Below are positions 44,049-56,700 of a DNA stretch of 64,000 nt, piece by piece. The number at the start of each line of letters is the position of its first letter. The stretch's first letter is position 1. The notes under the pieces are model-generated. The model worked only from the letters and a program-made list of their open reading frames with translations. It was not told the DNA's origin and searched no databases. Source of the DNA: Raffaelea ambrosiae (lineage: Eukaryota; Ascomycota; Sordariomycetes; Ophiostomatales; Ophiostomataceae); NCBI GenBank assembly GCA_002778195.1, contig PCDI01000011.1, forward strand, positions 1,186,000 to 1,249,999, read 5' to 3'. The position numbers and the translations under genes were made by a program.

Positions 44049-45455
44049 CTTGCTGACGTTGAATGCTATGGAGGGAATGGGAAAAAGGGTGCGTAGGGGT
44101 CCAGGATTGCGGCCTGATGGGCTTGGGGGATGGAAGCGGGGTGTCGTCTGCAAGGAGCAAAGAAGACACGGTGAGCGACGAGAGGGAGAAGAGGAGCAGC
44201 AGAAAAGCGGCACGGCAGAAACAGCTGGCGAATGGGCTTCTTAGGTAAGGTCTCAAGGCGGGTTTTCTTGAGAGAAATTGGTGAGGGGGGCGGACAAAAT
44301 TGGAGGTCAGATATAGGAAACGAGGCTTCGCTTGCAGAGAAAGAAAAGAAGAAGGGGAGAAGAGGAGAAGAAGAGGAGAAAAAGAAGGAGAAGAAGGAGA
44401 AAAGAGAGGGAGAAGGAGAGAGGAGAGGGGAGAAAAAAGAGAAACACATGCACTGGGGATCTCCAATTCCCATGCTATATGAGGAGCTGATGGGATCACG
44501 AGCTCCCTCAACCCTACCCCACGTGAGGCCACTTCGCTGCTCAAGTCGTCTTCTTTGTCGCGCCGCTGCGTCCAGGCCAGCTTCATGCTCAGTCCACCCG
44601 GAGCTCCGTGGTACCGCAACTAACAGGGGAGGCACAAGGGGAGCTCTCTGGCCATTGCTGCTGCTTTTCTGGGGCATGCCCCCACTTGCCTGACCAGGCC
44701 GTGCCAGTGCGGGTACTTGGCCGAGCGCTCTGTCTTCTGTGTCACGCCAGGTACCGCCCCCCTTAGATCGCGCCCCGAGACCTGGCGTATTAATGTCTCT
44801 GGCAAAACGGCAGGCGCGACCCACTGCACGCAACGCGGGGTCGCTTTTGGTCTGGTCACCTGCACCTGTGCTTCTAGCGTACGATCGTCGTAACCTCTGG
44901 CCAAGAGACGTCGAGAAAAAAAAAAGTCCGCCCCAGGAAAACGCTATCTTGGCCACCAGAGTTTTTACCCCCCTCGCCACGAGCCGCAGCGTCCTCCTCC
45001 AACAACCACGCTCCGGGCAGCCTCAACGCATCTCTCCGAGTGGACATTGGCGCCATCGCAATCCCGGGCGGCTCTCACGCGTCTTCGTCCGGAAGCTGCA
45101 CACGGAATTCCCGGTCGCCGCGCACAAAGCCGATTGGCGCAAGCTGGACGTCCCCTTTTTTTTGTTATCGCACCCTCTGGCTCTCTCTGTTTCCACCCCC
45201 CCNCCCCCCAGCTCGGCCACCCCCTTCGTTGTTTTCTGTCACCACGTCCCTTGGCAACGATGCCAGCCTTGCTGTCGGCGCAAAACGTCGAAGGGTGAAT
45301 GCGAGTCGGCGTTCTCTCTCCATTGTCATTCCCGGGCGAGTGTGGTCTGGTGTCTCTTTGCAGGAGGCATTTCGCTCGCTGGATTGGCGCAATTTATGGT
45401 CTGATCCCTACATAATTCCCGACAGAACGAGTGATAAGGGCGGTTTCTTGCAGCC
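44049..45455. promoter_or_regulatory. Divergent intergenic region between the DJ-1-type gene and tsc1
   Basis: About 1.4 kb. A strong purine tract (GA-rich, 44330-44440) lies on the plus strand and a CACGTG at about 44520. One ambiguous base (N at 45203) sits inside a C homopolymer, probably a sequencing ambiguity. No gene is supported; open frames such as 44739-45404 plus run through the N. Confidence 0.5.
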
Positions 45456-48400
45456 ATGGCGTCATACAGGTACGTTCCTGCCAGCACCTCGCTCGAGCGT
45501 CGGTCGGACGACACGGTCAGCTAACCAGGGCCCTGAAGCTCCTCCCGAGACCTCGCCAGGGCCATCCAGTCTGCGCTCGCAGCCCCCCGGCTTCCCCTGC
45601 CAAACGACCTGACCGCCGCCGTCGAATCCTTCCTGGACAGACATGTCGAGAGCGACCAGGCCGCCGCTGACCGGCTGCATGACGACCTGCTCTCTGCGTT
45701 TCACAAATCCGTCCAGAACCAGCAGCCCATCCACTATGCCATGTTCCTAGCGGTCCTGTGTCGCCTGCGACCGGTCATCCGTTCTCCAGCACACGTTGTC
45801 GAATGGTGGGACAAGGTCATCGAACCAGTCATCGACTACCTCAGCCAGGAGCACGGCACTTCGCCCGAGATCCTGGCCAATGCGTCCGACTTCCTCGCGC
45901 CAGAGACCGTGGGCCAGGACGGCGAAGATGCGGCCGGCCAGGACACAGCCGACAGCACACCCGATCCCGTTGCCGTCCGGCTGCTGCAGAAATGGATGGA
46001 CGTCTGCCACGCCGTGCAGATGGAGGGACGCAGCCAAGGGTGGTTGAGAAAAAAGCCCATCCAAAACACGCTCCTTGTGTTTGCCAGGCGGAAGCCAGTG
46101 GTGAGTCGATAGACGCCCCTTGTCTTTCCAAGGCAAGGGGGAAAAAAAGGGCAATGCGCCGAGGCCATATTATTGACTTGTAACCCAGGACTTCTTCTCT
46201 GTTCTCGACAAGTTCTTCGTCCAGAGAGACCACCGCCTCAGCTCGACGGTGCTACTCTCCGAGCTCATTCGCAGCGAGCCTCCGCATCTGCACCTGATCA
46301 TCAAGTCGCCGCTGTTTGACAGCCTCTTGCGCTGTCTCCAGTCCGACACGTCCACAACCGCCGTGTCTTTAGCATTGACGTCTCTGATCATGCTTCTGCC
46401 AAACATGCCGGGCTCTATTGTGCCCTTTCTTCCGACACTTTTCAACATATATGCCCGCTTGCTGTTCTGGGACCGCGAACCACTCAGCGAGGACGAGGGT
46501 GGGACTAGAAGAAGCTTCCCTGAGCAGTTCGTCACGAACCCGCTATGGGAAAAGTGCTCATTCTCCCCAAAAATTGACGGCTCGTCAATTCCGCAACTCG
46601 AGATGTACTTCACCATCCTCTATGGGTTGTACCCGCTAAACTTTATGGACTACATTCGCAAACCCCAACGGTACCTGCGGCACGCCAACGCAATGGATGC
46701 AGACGACGTGGAAGTGCAGCCGTCTCAGATTCGCGATCGCTCGCAGAAGTACCAGCAATGCCACCTGCTGCACCCCAACTTCTACAGTCTCACGATAGAG
46801 TCGGAGAAGACTGATTTTAGTCGTTGGATGAGGTGTGCTACAGCAGATGTGGCTGCCGGGTGTGTCGCATTGCATGTAGACACCGACCACTGCCTCACTC
46901 ACCAAGACACCAGCCTTGGCATATCGCTGCCGGGAGCCTCCGCGAATCCCAGCACAACCGCTCATGTCTATGGAAATGCCTCTCGTAATTCCTTGACAGA
47001 GCCGTGTGCAGACGAGGCCCGCAGCGAGGCGCTTTTGAGCCGGTCTCTTGATGCCACTGTACCCATGCCAGATGTGCGCCTGTCTATGTCTACCGGCGGC
47101 GCAACGCCTTCTGTCAGCAGCCGGGCGCCTTCGGCAAATCTGCGGGGAAGCTCACAATCGGGCTATCCTTCGGAAAACTCGGCCCAAGATGCAGACGGCG
47201 ACAGCCCGACGCTTCCTGCACTGCTCCCGCAGTCAGGGTCGCGAACAGACTTGCAGGGCCTGATTGAAACCAATAAAGCCGTCCGAACTGGGCTGCAGCA
47301 AAACCTGGACAACGACAGCGTGCCTTCGCTCTCTCTGAGCCATTTGGAATCGGGGCCGGCAAGATCATTCTCCCAAGCGATGCCGTCAGGGCCTCAGATG
47401 CAGTCGAGTACGCTGGCTTCGGCGCAGCATTCGGATACCAGGAATACGGGTTCCATCGATCAGCTGACGGACATGCGGCGACAGATTCTGCTCCTCAAGA
47501 ACGACCTCAGTTTTGAACGATACATGATCCAGCAGCACCTGGCACATATTGGATGGCTGCGGCGAAGCAACGTCAGACAGGCCGTGACGGAAGCGGAAAC
47601 CCAAAATCTTATTCTCGCCAACCGGACACTGAAGCACCGCCTTGAAGAAGCAAAAAAATCCGAGGCACAGATCAAGAAAGAAGCCGAGATGAGCCGCAAC
47701 CGGTCCAAGAATTGGGAAGATTCACTGTCGAGAAAGTTGCGGATGCTGCGCGAAGCGCAAAAGAAATGGACCGATGAAGAGTCGACCCTTCGGCGCGACC
47801 TAAAGATAGCACAATCTGAAAGCCAGCGGCTTCTCCTGCTCGTGTGCGAGAAGGAGGTAGCCGAGCTCAAGGTTCAGCAAGACATGAAAATGCTCGAGGA
47901 AAGCACAACGGAGATGAACCACCTCAAGGCTGAAGTTCAGCGACTCACAGACGTGGAGCAGGAAAGCAAAGAGATTGAGAAGCAACTCAAGGAGGCACAT
48001 GAACAGGCAGCCATTACCGAGAGGAAGTTGGAGCTGGCATGCATGCGGCTGGAGGCGCGCGAGCTGGAACTTGGAAAGACGCGAGACTATTACGAAGACC
48101 AAGTGACGGAACTGAACCTCAGGTTGGCCGAGCTGCTACCCACCGGACAGAAATCCAGATACAGGGGAAACCTGGCAGACACCAAGGCGCTAGTGGAGGC
48201 AGCACTGGCTGCCAGCCGCGCCAGGCATCTCGAGCTGCAGAAGAACCACACACGGCTTGTGCGGAAGTACACGGTCCTGCAAGCCAAGACGATGGATCAG
48301 GCTACCATTTACGACGACGTAACGGCGACGGGGCTGAGGAGCGACATGGCATCAGTCGTATCGGATCCAGACACAGAGGGGTCTGGCATGCTCATCAGCC

Positions 48401-49044
48401 AGTCAACCGGAGGCGGTGGCGGAGGCGGGAGCAGCGTCGGCAGCGCGGGCAGTGGGGGCTTTGCGGTGCGTCACCGGCCACGTGTGGCCTCGGATGCTGG
48501 CTCGCCAGAAGCAATGTCGCCAACATATTGGAGTGGGCCGATTTCGAACAGCCTTGGGACCGTGCTGTCTGCCGGGCCGGGGCAGAGTTCTGCAGTACGG
48601 CGGCCGTCGACGCCATCCGGGGCCGCCTTGGGTGGCAGCTCGCGGGGTGAAATGCCCGGCATGTCTGGGATGTCTGGGATGTCTGGGATGTCTGGGATGT
48701 CTGGGATGGCGGGGATGGCAGGGGTGGCGGGGATGCAAGGTACGACAGGGAACACAAGCCCGCAGGCAGAGCGGTACTACGGACGAGGTAAGCAGATTCG
48801 CGCAGACCCATGCAGAGAGATCCACGCAGATCTGTGCAGATCCATGCATACAGTGGCACACATGGCTTGGACAAAGCTACCCGCGCAACGCTGGCTTGGC
48901 AGTCACTAACACAACGAACAAAATACAGGCGGCGTGCAGAACGCGCTTCGCAAGGAGCGGAAGGACAAGAAGCGGGACGAGTCGGACAAGAAGGAGCGCA
49001 AGCCGTCAAGCGGTGGGATCCGTGGGATCCGGGGCTTTGTATAA
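45456..49044 (+). CDS. tsc1: TSC1/hamartin orthologue
   Basis: Exons 45456-45469 (14 nt), 45539-46100, 46189-48787 and 48929-49044 give 1096 aa with all phases closing. The start MASYSSSRDLARAIQSAL leads into the helical-repeat N-terminal hamartin domain (TAAVESFLDRHVES, FFSVLDKFFVQRDHRLSSTV, YGLYPLNFMDYIRKPQRYL at about 340). A Ser-rich linker follows, then a long coiled coil at about 665-830 (RTLKHRLEEAKKSEAQIKKE). The tail has a Gly/Met/Ser repeat and a Lys-rich end (RKERKDKKRDESDKKERK). Hamartin stabilises tuberin (TSC2) in a Rheb-GAP complex that restrains TORC1; TSC2 is not in this window. The intron 2 donor GTGAGT and intron 3 donor GTAAGC are clear; reading through intron 3 would add an unrelated 40-residue end. 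Confidence 0.92.
48661..48735 (+). repeat. 9-bp coding repeat in tsc1
   Basis: Tandem ATGTCTGGG units encode M-S-G repeated about five times and grade into M-A-G and V-A-G. The unit is codon-phased. Confidence 0.92.
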
Positions 49045-51004
49045 GTGGGAAGGGCAATGTAATTTGTACGGTGTACGACAAAGTGTGGGCGATGTGAGGC
49101 AGGTCACACTGGGGCAGTGGCGACAGACCACCGGGTCGCATTAGTGGGTGTTTTTCATGGACATAACAGCAGAATACCATCGTGTATACATACGTGTATC
49201 AGTGCAGTGTTTTGGGGTCTCTGCACAGCACAACAGGGAACAAAAGAACCGTGGAGTACAAGCTGTCGACATACGGACTGGAACGGACGGCAAGGTGCGG
49301 CAAAGTATGCAGGACGGCAACACAGGACGTCCCGGGAGTGCTGGGAGTTTTTGGGCGGGCCAGATGGCTGGGGACATGCGACTAGGAGGCACCATCACGA
49401 ACATAGGACGGGGGATGTGCATAGTATCCATTTTCTTTTGGTCTTTTGGCTTGTCCTGTCTTCCGTGCTCTGCCCATTTGGCTGGCCCAGACGACCCCGG
49501 CGGCCCGCTCGCTGAGCTGGATATTGTGCGCGACTCTGTGGTCCTGGACGGCGCACAGGACTCCATTCAGCTGCACGCAAGCTTTTTGTGCGATCCACAG
49601 GAACAATGGCTTCGCTCGTGAGGCGGCCTCTCTGAAACAAGACAACATTGTTCTTTTTCGCCGAATGCGCACAGAGCTAAGGCCGGCACTGGCGCACACT
49701 GCTGGGGACAAACGGAGCGTCTGGACCTCTGGACCCGCCAGCCCCCCCCCCCTACCCCCTGTCACCTGTCAAGACGAAGCGACCCTGTCCAATGGCAGGG
49801 CGCAGACGAGTGCGAGTATCCACTCTTAGCCACTATCCGCACCTTCCCTTCGCAGGGAGCCAGCCAGGGCCACACAATCACCACTTCCCCCCCTGCGAGC
49901 TGTAAGATACATAGTAGCAGTTACGAGTAATAGTGCCCATTCCCCAGCCACCCCCATTTTGCGTGGTTCGCCGCATCCCAAACAGCCACCCGCCACCAAA
50001 TATACCTGCGCAGGCAGGGCCAGCCAGCTATTAGCTAACTAGCCTATGCAGCCAGGATAGACACACGGGACAATCGAGTGGCAGAGAGCGCGGGCATTCC
50101 CTCGCATGCAGAGGAGCGAGCAGTTGTGTGTGGTGGGCAGCCTGTAATCGTAGCGCGATCACGGCTGGACAGGCTCCTGCCTGCGGTTCTCTGGTTTCTC
50201 TGGTTCCTGGGTCGTCGCTTCCTTTTTCTGATTTCCAGCCTCCCGAAACATTTCCTCTCTTTTAGTTTGACTTTCCCAACTCTCTTCTGTTCCTCCTTCG
50301 TTTCCATCTCTTTCTTCTTTTCCCCTTTCTCGCAAAGTTTCCGCCTCCTTGCATGTTTTTCCCGGATTTTCCTTTGTCGTCGTCAGCGTAGCACCCGACA
50401 CAACAAAACCTGGTGATCCCGCTCGTTTCTAGGTCTCTTGCGCCACTCCCACCTTTCTCTTTCCCATTTTTTCGTTCTTTTTTGGCTGCCCTTCACAACA
50501 GGCAGACCTGGCAATCGTGAACTCTTCTCCACGGAATTGGTCACCTTCGGTTTTGAACTCCACTCCCGATCTTCAATCGCTCTCTCTCTCTCTTCGACCT
50601 CGACCTGATCTTGTTGATCATCCACCTGGGGGTTTGAAAGTAAACAAACCCCCGCTACTGCAAGCTGGTGCAGCTCTTATTTAGCTCGCATTTCCACAGC
50701 TGTCTCTTCGCACTTGGCGGCACTTGGCGGCCTCTCCTTCGCTGCTCGTCGCCACCGCACTTCCGCCAGAGGACCGACTGCCTCATCTACGACAGCTGTC
50801 GTCTTTGCCGTCCTCCCGGCGAGTCCCAGACACACTATCGAGAGCACACAGTGACGAGCTCGACACGCTTTTGCGGACTCACAGCGCCTTGCAAGTACAG
50901 CCTTATTTTTCTTCCCCGCGTGTGCATTCCAGAACGATCTTTGGCGCCGCACACATTCCTCCTTCCGCCTGGTCACTTCGGCTGCACCCGAGACAATCGG
51001 CCAA
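49045..51004. other. Intergenic region and leader of the downstream membrane-protein gene
   Basis: No gene supported. Three TAC-type words cluster here (TACGGTGTA at 49067, then TGTAAGATAC overlapping TACATAGTA at 49901-49916, and TACGAGTA at 49922). From about 50200 the sequence becomes pyrimidine-rich and CT-repetitive (50580-50595), which looks like promoter and 5' UTR of the gene at 51005. Confidence 0.5.
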
Positions 51005-52243
51005 ATGGCGCCGTCTTCACTACCGCCGCCCGACGGCAGCACCACCAACAACGCCGGCAACGACGCCGGCAGCGACGCCGTCGACTCCTCGGCGCTGGCC
51101 CCGTTCCGCAAGACTGCCAAAGTCTCTCATACACAATCGCCACCAGTCAAGCAACCACCACAATCGCTGCCAAACAAAGAGCAACAGCAGCAATCGCAAC
51201 AACCAAAAGACGAGCAACAGGCTCAGCTAATACAGCGCCGCCGCGAGACACGACGACGCTTCCGCAGCAGCAAGCGCAGCAGGATAACAGACGACGGCCT
51301 GTTCGAGAGGGACGCCCTCCCCTCTCCAGTCTCCTCCGATCTCTTCGCCTCAACAGCCGCCCTTGTCGCACCCCGCGCCACCACAACCACCCCCACCACC
51401 ATCCCCGGCGGCTACGGCGCCATCAACAACAGCCCCTCGCCTGGCGCTGTTGCTGGCATTGTGCTGGGCTCCGTTGCTGGTTTCCTGCTCCTTATCGCCT
51501 TGATCTACTCCTGCGTCAACATTGGCGGCGGCTACACCTGGGGCTCTAGCCGCTCTGAAGTGACCGAGCGCCGCGCCACCTCCGAATTCTTTGACACAAC
51601 CTCTAGCTTCAGCTATGTCTCGCGCCGCAAGCGCCGTCACCGGGATGGAGCCACGGCAGCCACGGCAGCCACGGCAGCAGCGGCCATGGCGGCTGCAGCA
51701 GAGGCACGACGACACCGGCACTCGAGCCGACGGCACTCACGCCGGGACGACCGCTACGGTGCGCGCGAGACTGTGGAGGTGCGGCGCTCAACCGATCGCC
51801 GGTCACGGCCCACTGTTGTGGAGGAGCCACGGGTAGAGCGCGTGGTTGTGGAGGAGTCGCGGCGGCGACGGGCCGCCTCACCTGTTGTGGTGGCCGCCCC
51901 ACCACCTCCGCTGACGACGACGACGCGCACGACGACGACGCGGATCGTCAAGGAGGTAGGCGGCTCCGACGACGACGGGGAAGTAATTGAGGAGACGGTG
52001 GTTGTGGACGATGGCGCGCCGGGAGGGCCCGTGCGCCGGACGACAACACGTCGGAGAGTGGCCGCAGAGGGCAGCAGCGTCAACGAGGACGACATGGAGA
52101 TGGTGCGGAGCGATGACGACGAAGTGGTGGTGATTGAGGAGAACGGGTCACCACCGCCGGCGCGGGTGCACCGGCATCGGAGCTCCGCGGGTCCATCACG
52201 GCGGTCATCACGGAGGGAGAGCGGCAGTGGGCGGCGGTACTAA
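51005..52243 (+). CDS. Single-pass membrane protein with basic and acidic disordered tail
   Basis: A single exon of 412 aa. There is no cleavable signal peptide. Residues 1-142 are Gln/Pro/Ser/Arg-rich (for example LIQRRRETRRRFRSSKRSR). One strong transmembrane helix at about 145-169 (GAVAGIVLGSVAGFLLLIAL) has two GxxxG-like spacings. The remaining 240 residues are highly charged: an Arg/His/Ala-rich part (RRKRRHRDG, RRHRHSSRRHSRR), then alternating acidic and Val/Thr-rich blocks (VIEETVVVDD, DDDEVVVIEENGS). Proteins of this architecture are common in Pezizomycotina, but I know no function for this one. The unspliced frame and Thr/Arg codon repeats suggest a real but fast-evolving gene. Confidence 0.76.
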   Translation: MAPSSLPPPDGSTTNNAGNDAGSDAVDSSALAPFRKTAKVSHTQSPPVKQPPQSLPNKEQQQQSQQPKDEQQAQLIQRRRETRRRFRSSKRSRITDDGLFERDALPSPVSSDLFASTAALVAPRATTTTPTTIPGGYGAINNSPSPGAVAGIVLGSVAGFLLLIALIYSCVNIGGGYTWGSSRSEVTERRATSEFFDTTSSFSYVSRRKRRHRDGATAATAATAAAAMAAAAEARRHRHSSRRHSRRDDRYGARETVEVRRSTDRRSRPTVVEEPRVERVVVEESRRRRAASPVVVAAPPPPLTTTTRTTTTRIVKEVGGSDDDGEVIEETVVVDDGAPGGPVRRTTTRRRVAAEGSSVNEDDMEMVRSDDDEVVVIEENGSPPPARVHRHRSSAGPSRRSSRRESGSGRRY

Positions 52244-53775
52244 AGGGCAGACCGTCAAAGAAGGAAGAAAAGAAAAAAAAAATTCTGAAAAATTCCGCCA
52301 AAAAGAAGTTATTTGCGAGAGGCGTGGTGGTTGGGTTCGTTTATTTCTGTTCTGGATTTGTATTTGTGACATATTAACCTCGAGTGGTTTTGGATGGGTG
52401 GGAAAGGTAGGGTGGGCATGGGAAGTTGGGCTGGCTGGCTGGGAGGGATCTGGGAGGCGGCGTGGCTTGATTTTTCTGACTTTTGGAAGATACGGGAGGC
52501 ACATTTTGGGAGGCGGCTCTGGTTTTTAATCTGGCCTGTTTGGCCGTTTGGCTTTCTGGCCGTTTGGCTTTTTGGTTTTCTTTTCTTTTTCTTGGACCTT
52601 CATCTTTCTTTTGTTTGCCTATCCATCCAGCGGACTATGCGGCATAACTTCTTTCCTCCCCTTTTCCACCGACTCCATCTACTGTCGTGTGTCGTTCTTT
52701 TTTCTTTTTTCTTCTTTTTTCTTCTGATTTTCATGCTTTTCTCTTTTCTTTTCCTTGGATTCCCCCCTTTCCTTGATCTTTCTTAGAGTAGATACACCCT
52801 CATGCACCATATTGGGCATGCACCATTCATCTTATTTTCTTATTTGCTATCCCACAGCCTTATTCCCTGTTGTCGACGTTTTGTTCTGGAACATACCGAG
52901 ACATTGGTATAGCTACATATATGTGCGGAGAAGAAAAGAAAAAAGAAGTATATTATTCAGTACGAAACTTTGTTTGCCTCACTGCTTGTTATAAATACGA
53001 ACCTGTGGGATGATTCGATTCGAGCGGGCAGGGTGCAGTGCGGTCACACACCCCAAGAAAAACATAACTCTGAAGCTGGAAGAAAAAAAAAACAGAGCAG
53101 TTCAGATGGCTTGTTTCTTCCCAAAATGTTTAAAAACTTGGACTTCTCTGTCCGCGGGCTTGTGTTCCCTGTCGTACCTTGCACAGAAATTCCAATCCAT
53201 ACGCATAACATGACGTAACGTGATTGATGCTTCCAGATGATAGCATTGTTGTTGTTCTTTTTCTCTAGCCTCGGCCCGTTGAATCTCCACTACACTGTGT
53301 GCCGTAAATCAAACCTTCAGAATGACATTTCCTGCTATGGTATCCCGATTCTTTTGGCAAAACACACAGAACAAACCAAATCGCAAATATAGACAAAAGC
53401 AAAGCCCAGCCGGCCAACCCCCTCCCCCAAAAAGATCTGAAAAAAAAATCAATACCCTTAATAAAAAGGATATGCCAAAATGCCGAAAACCAGCAAAGAA
53501 ACAAATGAGGAAACCCGAACAACAAAAACCGAGAAAACCGAAAAACCCGAAAAAATAGACGAATATAAGCCAGACCAAAGTACCAGGAGACCAAGAGGAG
53601 ACCAGAAAAAAAGTGCACCTGCCCAATAGAAGAATATGTGCGTGCAAAACAATGATCAATGTGTGTGTCAAAATATGCAGAGTCGACGAACTTGAGGAGT
53701 CGATGTCTTCCGCTTCGACATATCAGAATCCCCTGCCCCCCCTCCTTCTATCTTCCTCAGGCTCTTTCTTTCTTC
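52244..53775. other. Convergent 3' region
   Basis: About 1.5 kb between two facing genes. T-rich on the plus strand to about 52790, with TTTGGC-type repeats near 52530-52580, then A-rich. No protein or RNA gene seen. Confidence 0.55.
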
Positions 53776-56700
53776 TTACATACCACCACCGCCACCGCCA
53801 CCCATGTTCGCTCCGCCGCCCCCACCGCCTCCACCGCCGCCACCGTTCTGCTGCCCGCCAAAGAAGAAGCCGTCGAACAGATCCAGTTGTTGCCCATCAT
53901 TGAAGTCGTGGTGCATCCCCTCCCATCCAAAATTGAACCCAAAGTCCACTTGCGGATCGGGCATCAGACTGCCCTGGCCTGTCGGGTCGCCCCCCGCACC
54001 AATACCGCCGCCCGAACCAAGACCGCCCCCACTCAGACTCTGTAGGAACTCCATTCCTTGCAAGTCCGCAAACGGCTGGCTGGCAGGGCTGTAACTGGTT
54101 CCGGCTTGTTGTTGCTGTTGTTGTCTCTGCTGCTGTTGCTGCTGGATGGGGTTTAGAAACGAGGCGGCGACTGGTGTCGGGGGTGTGCCCTGGATCGATG
54201 GCGACATGTGCGTGCCAGCCCCGACTCCGGCTCCGGCGGTACCAGCCACGCCAAACGGCGAGGCCGTCGGCTGGGTCACCGTCGGCGACGTCAGCATCCC
54301 TGTCGGGTCCAGAACCGATCCTTCGGGCGAGCCTGCGGCACCGCCGCCCGAGCTGGCGTTGCTGCGAGGCACGGTCGGCGTGCTCTGCATCATGGAGAAC
54401 CCATCTGGCTCCACTTTGATGTTGACCATGCCGTTGCCGCTGCTGCCTCCATTCGCACCCGCACCCATACGATACGCTCGAGACTGCTGTGCGCCGAGAC
54501 GTGGCATCTGGACGGTAGTCGATGCTGCGCTCGTAGAATACGCGTCGCTTTCGGACATGTCGTATTTTTGTTGGAGTTGTTGTTGCTGCTGCTGCAATTG
54601 CTGCTGTCTCTGGTCGCCCGACCGACGGGTGTGGTGCCGTTGTGAGCGGGGAAGGGCAGGGACGCCGGCGGCACCGCTGGTCGGGGCACCGCCGTTGCCA
54701 ATGGAAATCGACTTGTTGGACAGGGAAGGCGAGACCTCGGTGCTTCCACCGAAACCCCAGTCCACCCGGCCCCCGCCTCTCGACATGGAATGGCGCCGCG
54801 AGCCGTAGCCTTGGTTTATGGCCGCGTGGCCGAAGCCGCCGGTCGAGTTGGCCATTTTGATTGTAGCCTTGGCCGTCCGGTCAAACGCGTCACGGCACGC
54901 CTCGGCCGGCGGGCACTTGTCGATCAAGTCGGTAAACACAGACGTTGCTGCGAGTATGGTGAAGTCCACCTCGTCCATGCTCTAGAGGAGTCAAGTGTGT
55001 CAGTGCGGAGAAAACGATGCATACTAGTCGGGGAGGAGACGTGGCCGTGAGAAATCGTCCAATCACTCACCAGGCGACTGCGGACAACGGGCGAGTGCCA
55101 AATGGCATAGAGGTAGGAGATGCCGGCCATGAAGAGGTGATGGGTGGCCAGGTAGGTGTAGTTGACGAGACCGACAAGATGCAGCTGGCGGTAGAGGCGC
55201 AGGATCTTCTGGCCTGCCTCGGCCACCTTGAGGTAGACCCGGTCTTCGTCCTCGCGCAGCTCCGTGTGGTAGGCCGTCGGGCTGTTGACTTCCTTGGACG
55301 TGTGGTACTCGCTCTCGAACACGGCCGGGACACTGAGGCTCTGGCGGTACAGCATGATGATGGCCTGCCAGTAGTTGAGGTCCAGGAACTCCGTCGAGAA
55401 GGCGACGCCGTTGTCGGGCCGGGGAGGCACAGACGTCTTCCAGTCGTACAGCCGCTCGTCGATGTCGATGCGCCACGACCGGAACGAGTCAAACTTGGAC
55501 AGGTAGGGCGACGGCAGGTCGGAGTTCATGTACGCCTGCGGTGGCTCCGTCGAGGACGCACGCGCGACCTGGGCCTGCTGGTACTGCAGGACCTGGATGA
55601 TCTCGGACTGCAGCAGGCGCAGACGGAAGTAGTGGTGGGCGACCCGCTTGTAGGTCGGCTCGTTCGGGTCGTGGTCTTCCTTGAGGAAGCCGGTGTGGGT
55701 GATGAAGCGGTCGTCCAGCAGAGAGGGGAACTCGGTGGTCATCGCCAGGTCGGAGATGCTTGGCGGCCGTCCGACGCAGACGCTGACCAGCCGGTCAAAC
55801 GAGTATGTGCACCACCACAGCCGCCGGCGCAGATCCCGCACGTACTCGCGCCGGCCCCGTTCGCGCGCAACCACTTCGCTGGAGGCGCCCCCGGGATTTG
55901 TCAGGCCTACGTCCACATCCTTGCCGTCCTCGTAGTACAGCCCAAGATCCACAGCCAACCGCACGGCAACGCCGACAATGTACCACAGCCCCGGCGGCAC
56001 CGGGCGCAGCAGCGCAAAGTTGGCCAGCAGAAGCACCGCCTGCAGCTCGTCCAGGCCGCCTCCGCTGTTGCTGAGACAGGCCTCCAGGTGGATAATGGCG
56101 CTCGCGTGGTACTCCTCCGGCTGGCACTGCCGTGGCCGGGCCACCTCGCCGCCCTCGCCGCCGTCTTGGCCGTCGCCGTTTCCATGCGCGGGCTCCGTCT
56201 TGGGGTTGTCGCCCATGATGATGCCGCCTCCAATGGCAAACACCATGTTGAGCATGTACAGCTCCTTGGGGCCACGGATGCGGCCTTCGTCGGCGTAGGC
56301 CAGCTCGAACATCTGCATAAAGTCCTCGCGGTGCAGCACGGGGATCTGCGGATTGGCGTGCTCAAAGTAGAGCGACACGAGCTTGTAGCCAATGTCGCGG
56401 TCGGGGAAGTCGGCCGGGTTGATCGTGGGCTTGGTGTGCAAGCCAAAGAATGAGTCGCGCATCGAGGTGCCCTCGCTGATGGCGCCGTTGCCTGCGATCG
56501 GCTTGTAGGGCCGGACGCCAGTTTTCTCAGAGGTCGACTTCTGGTCGGAAACCGACGACTGGACCGCTGCAAAGACGACTCGCGCAAAGGTCATGCCCCC
56601 GGTCGAGGCGAGATACCGCGGGTTGGCAATGCCCTGCGAGCTCGACACGCCCGACTTGGACGCCAGCCTCGGCGGACGGCTGTTGGTCGAGGCACCCGCC

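Noticed and set aside
49045..49160. Extension of tsc1 beyond the TAA at 49042-49044
   Set aside because: The Lys-rich end followed by GIRGIRGFV and a stop is consistent with a natural C-terminus, and no donor precedes it.
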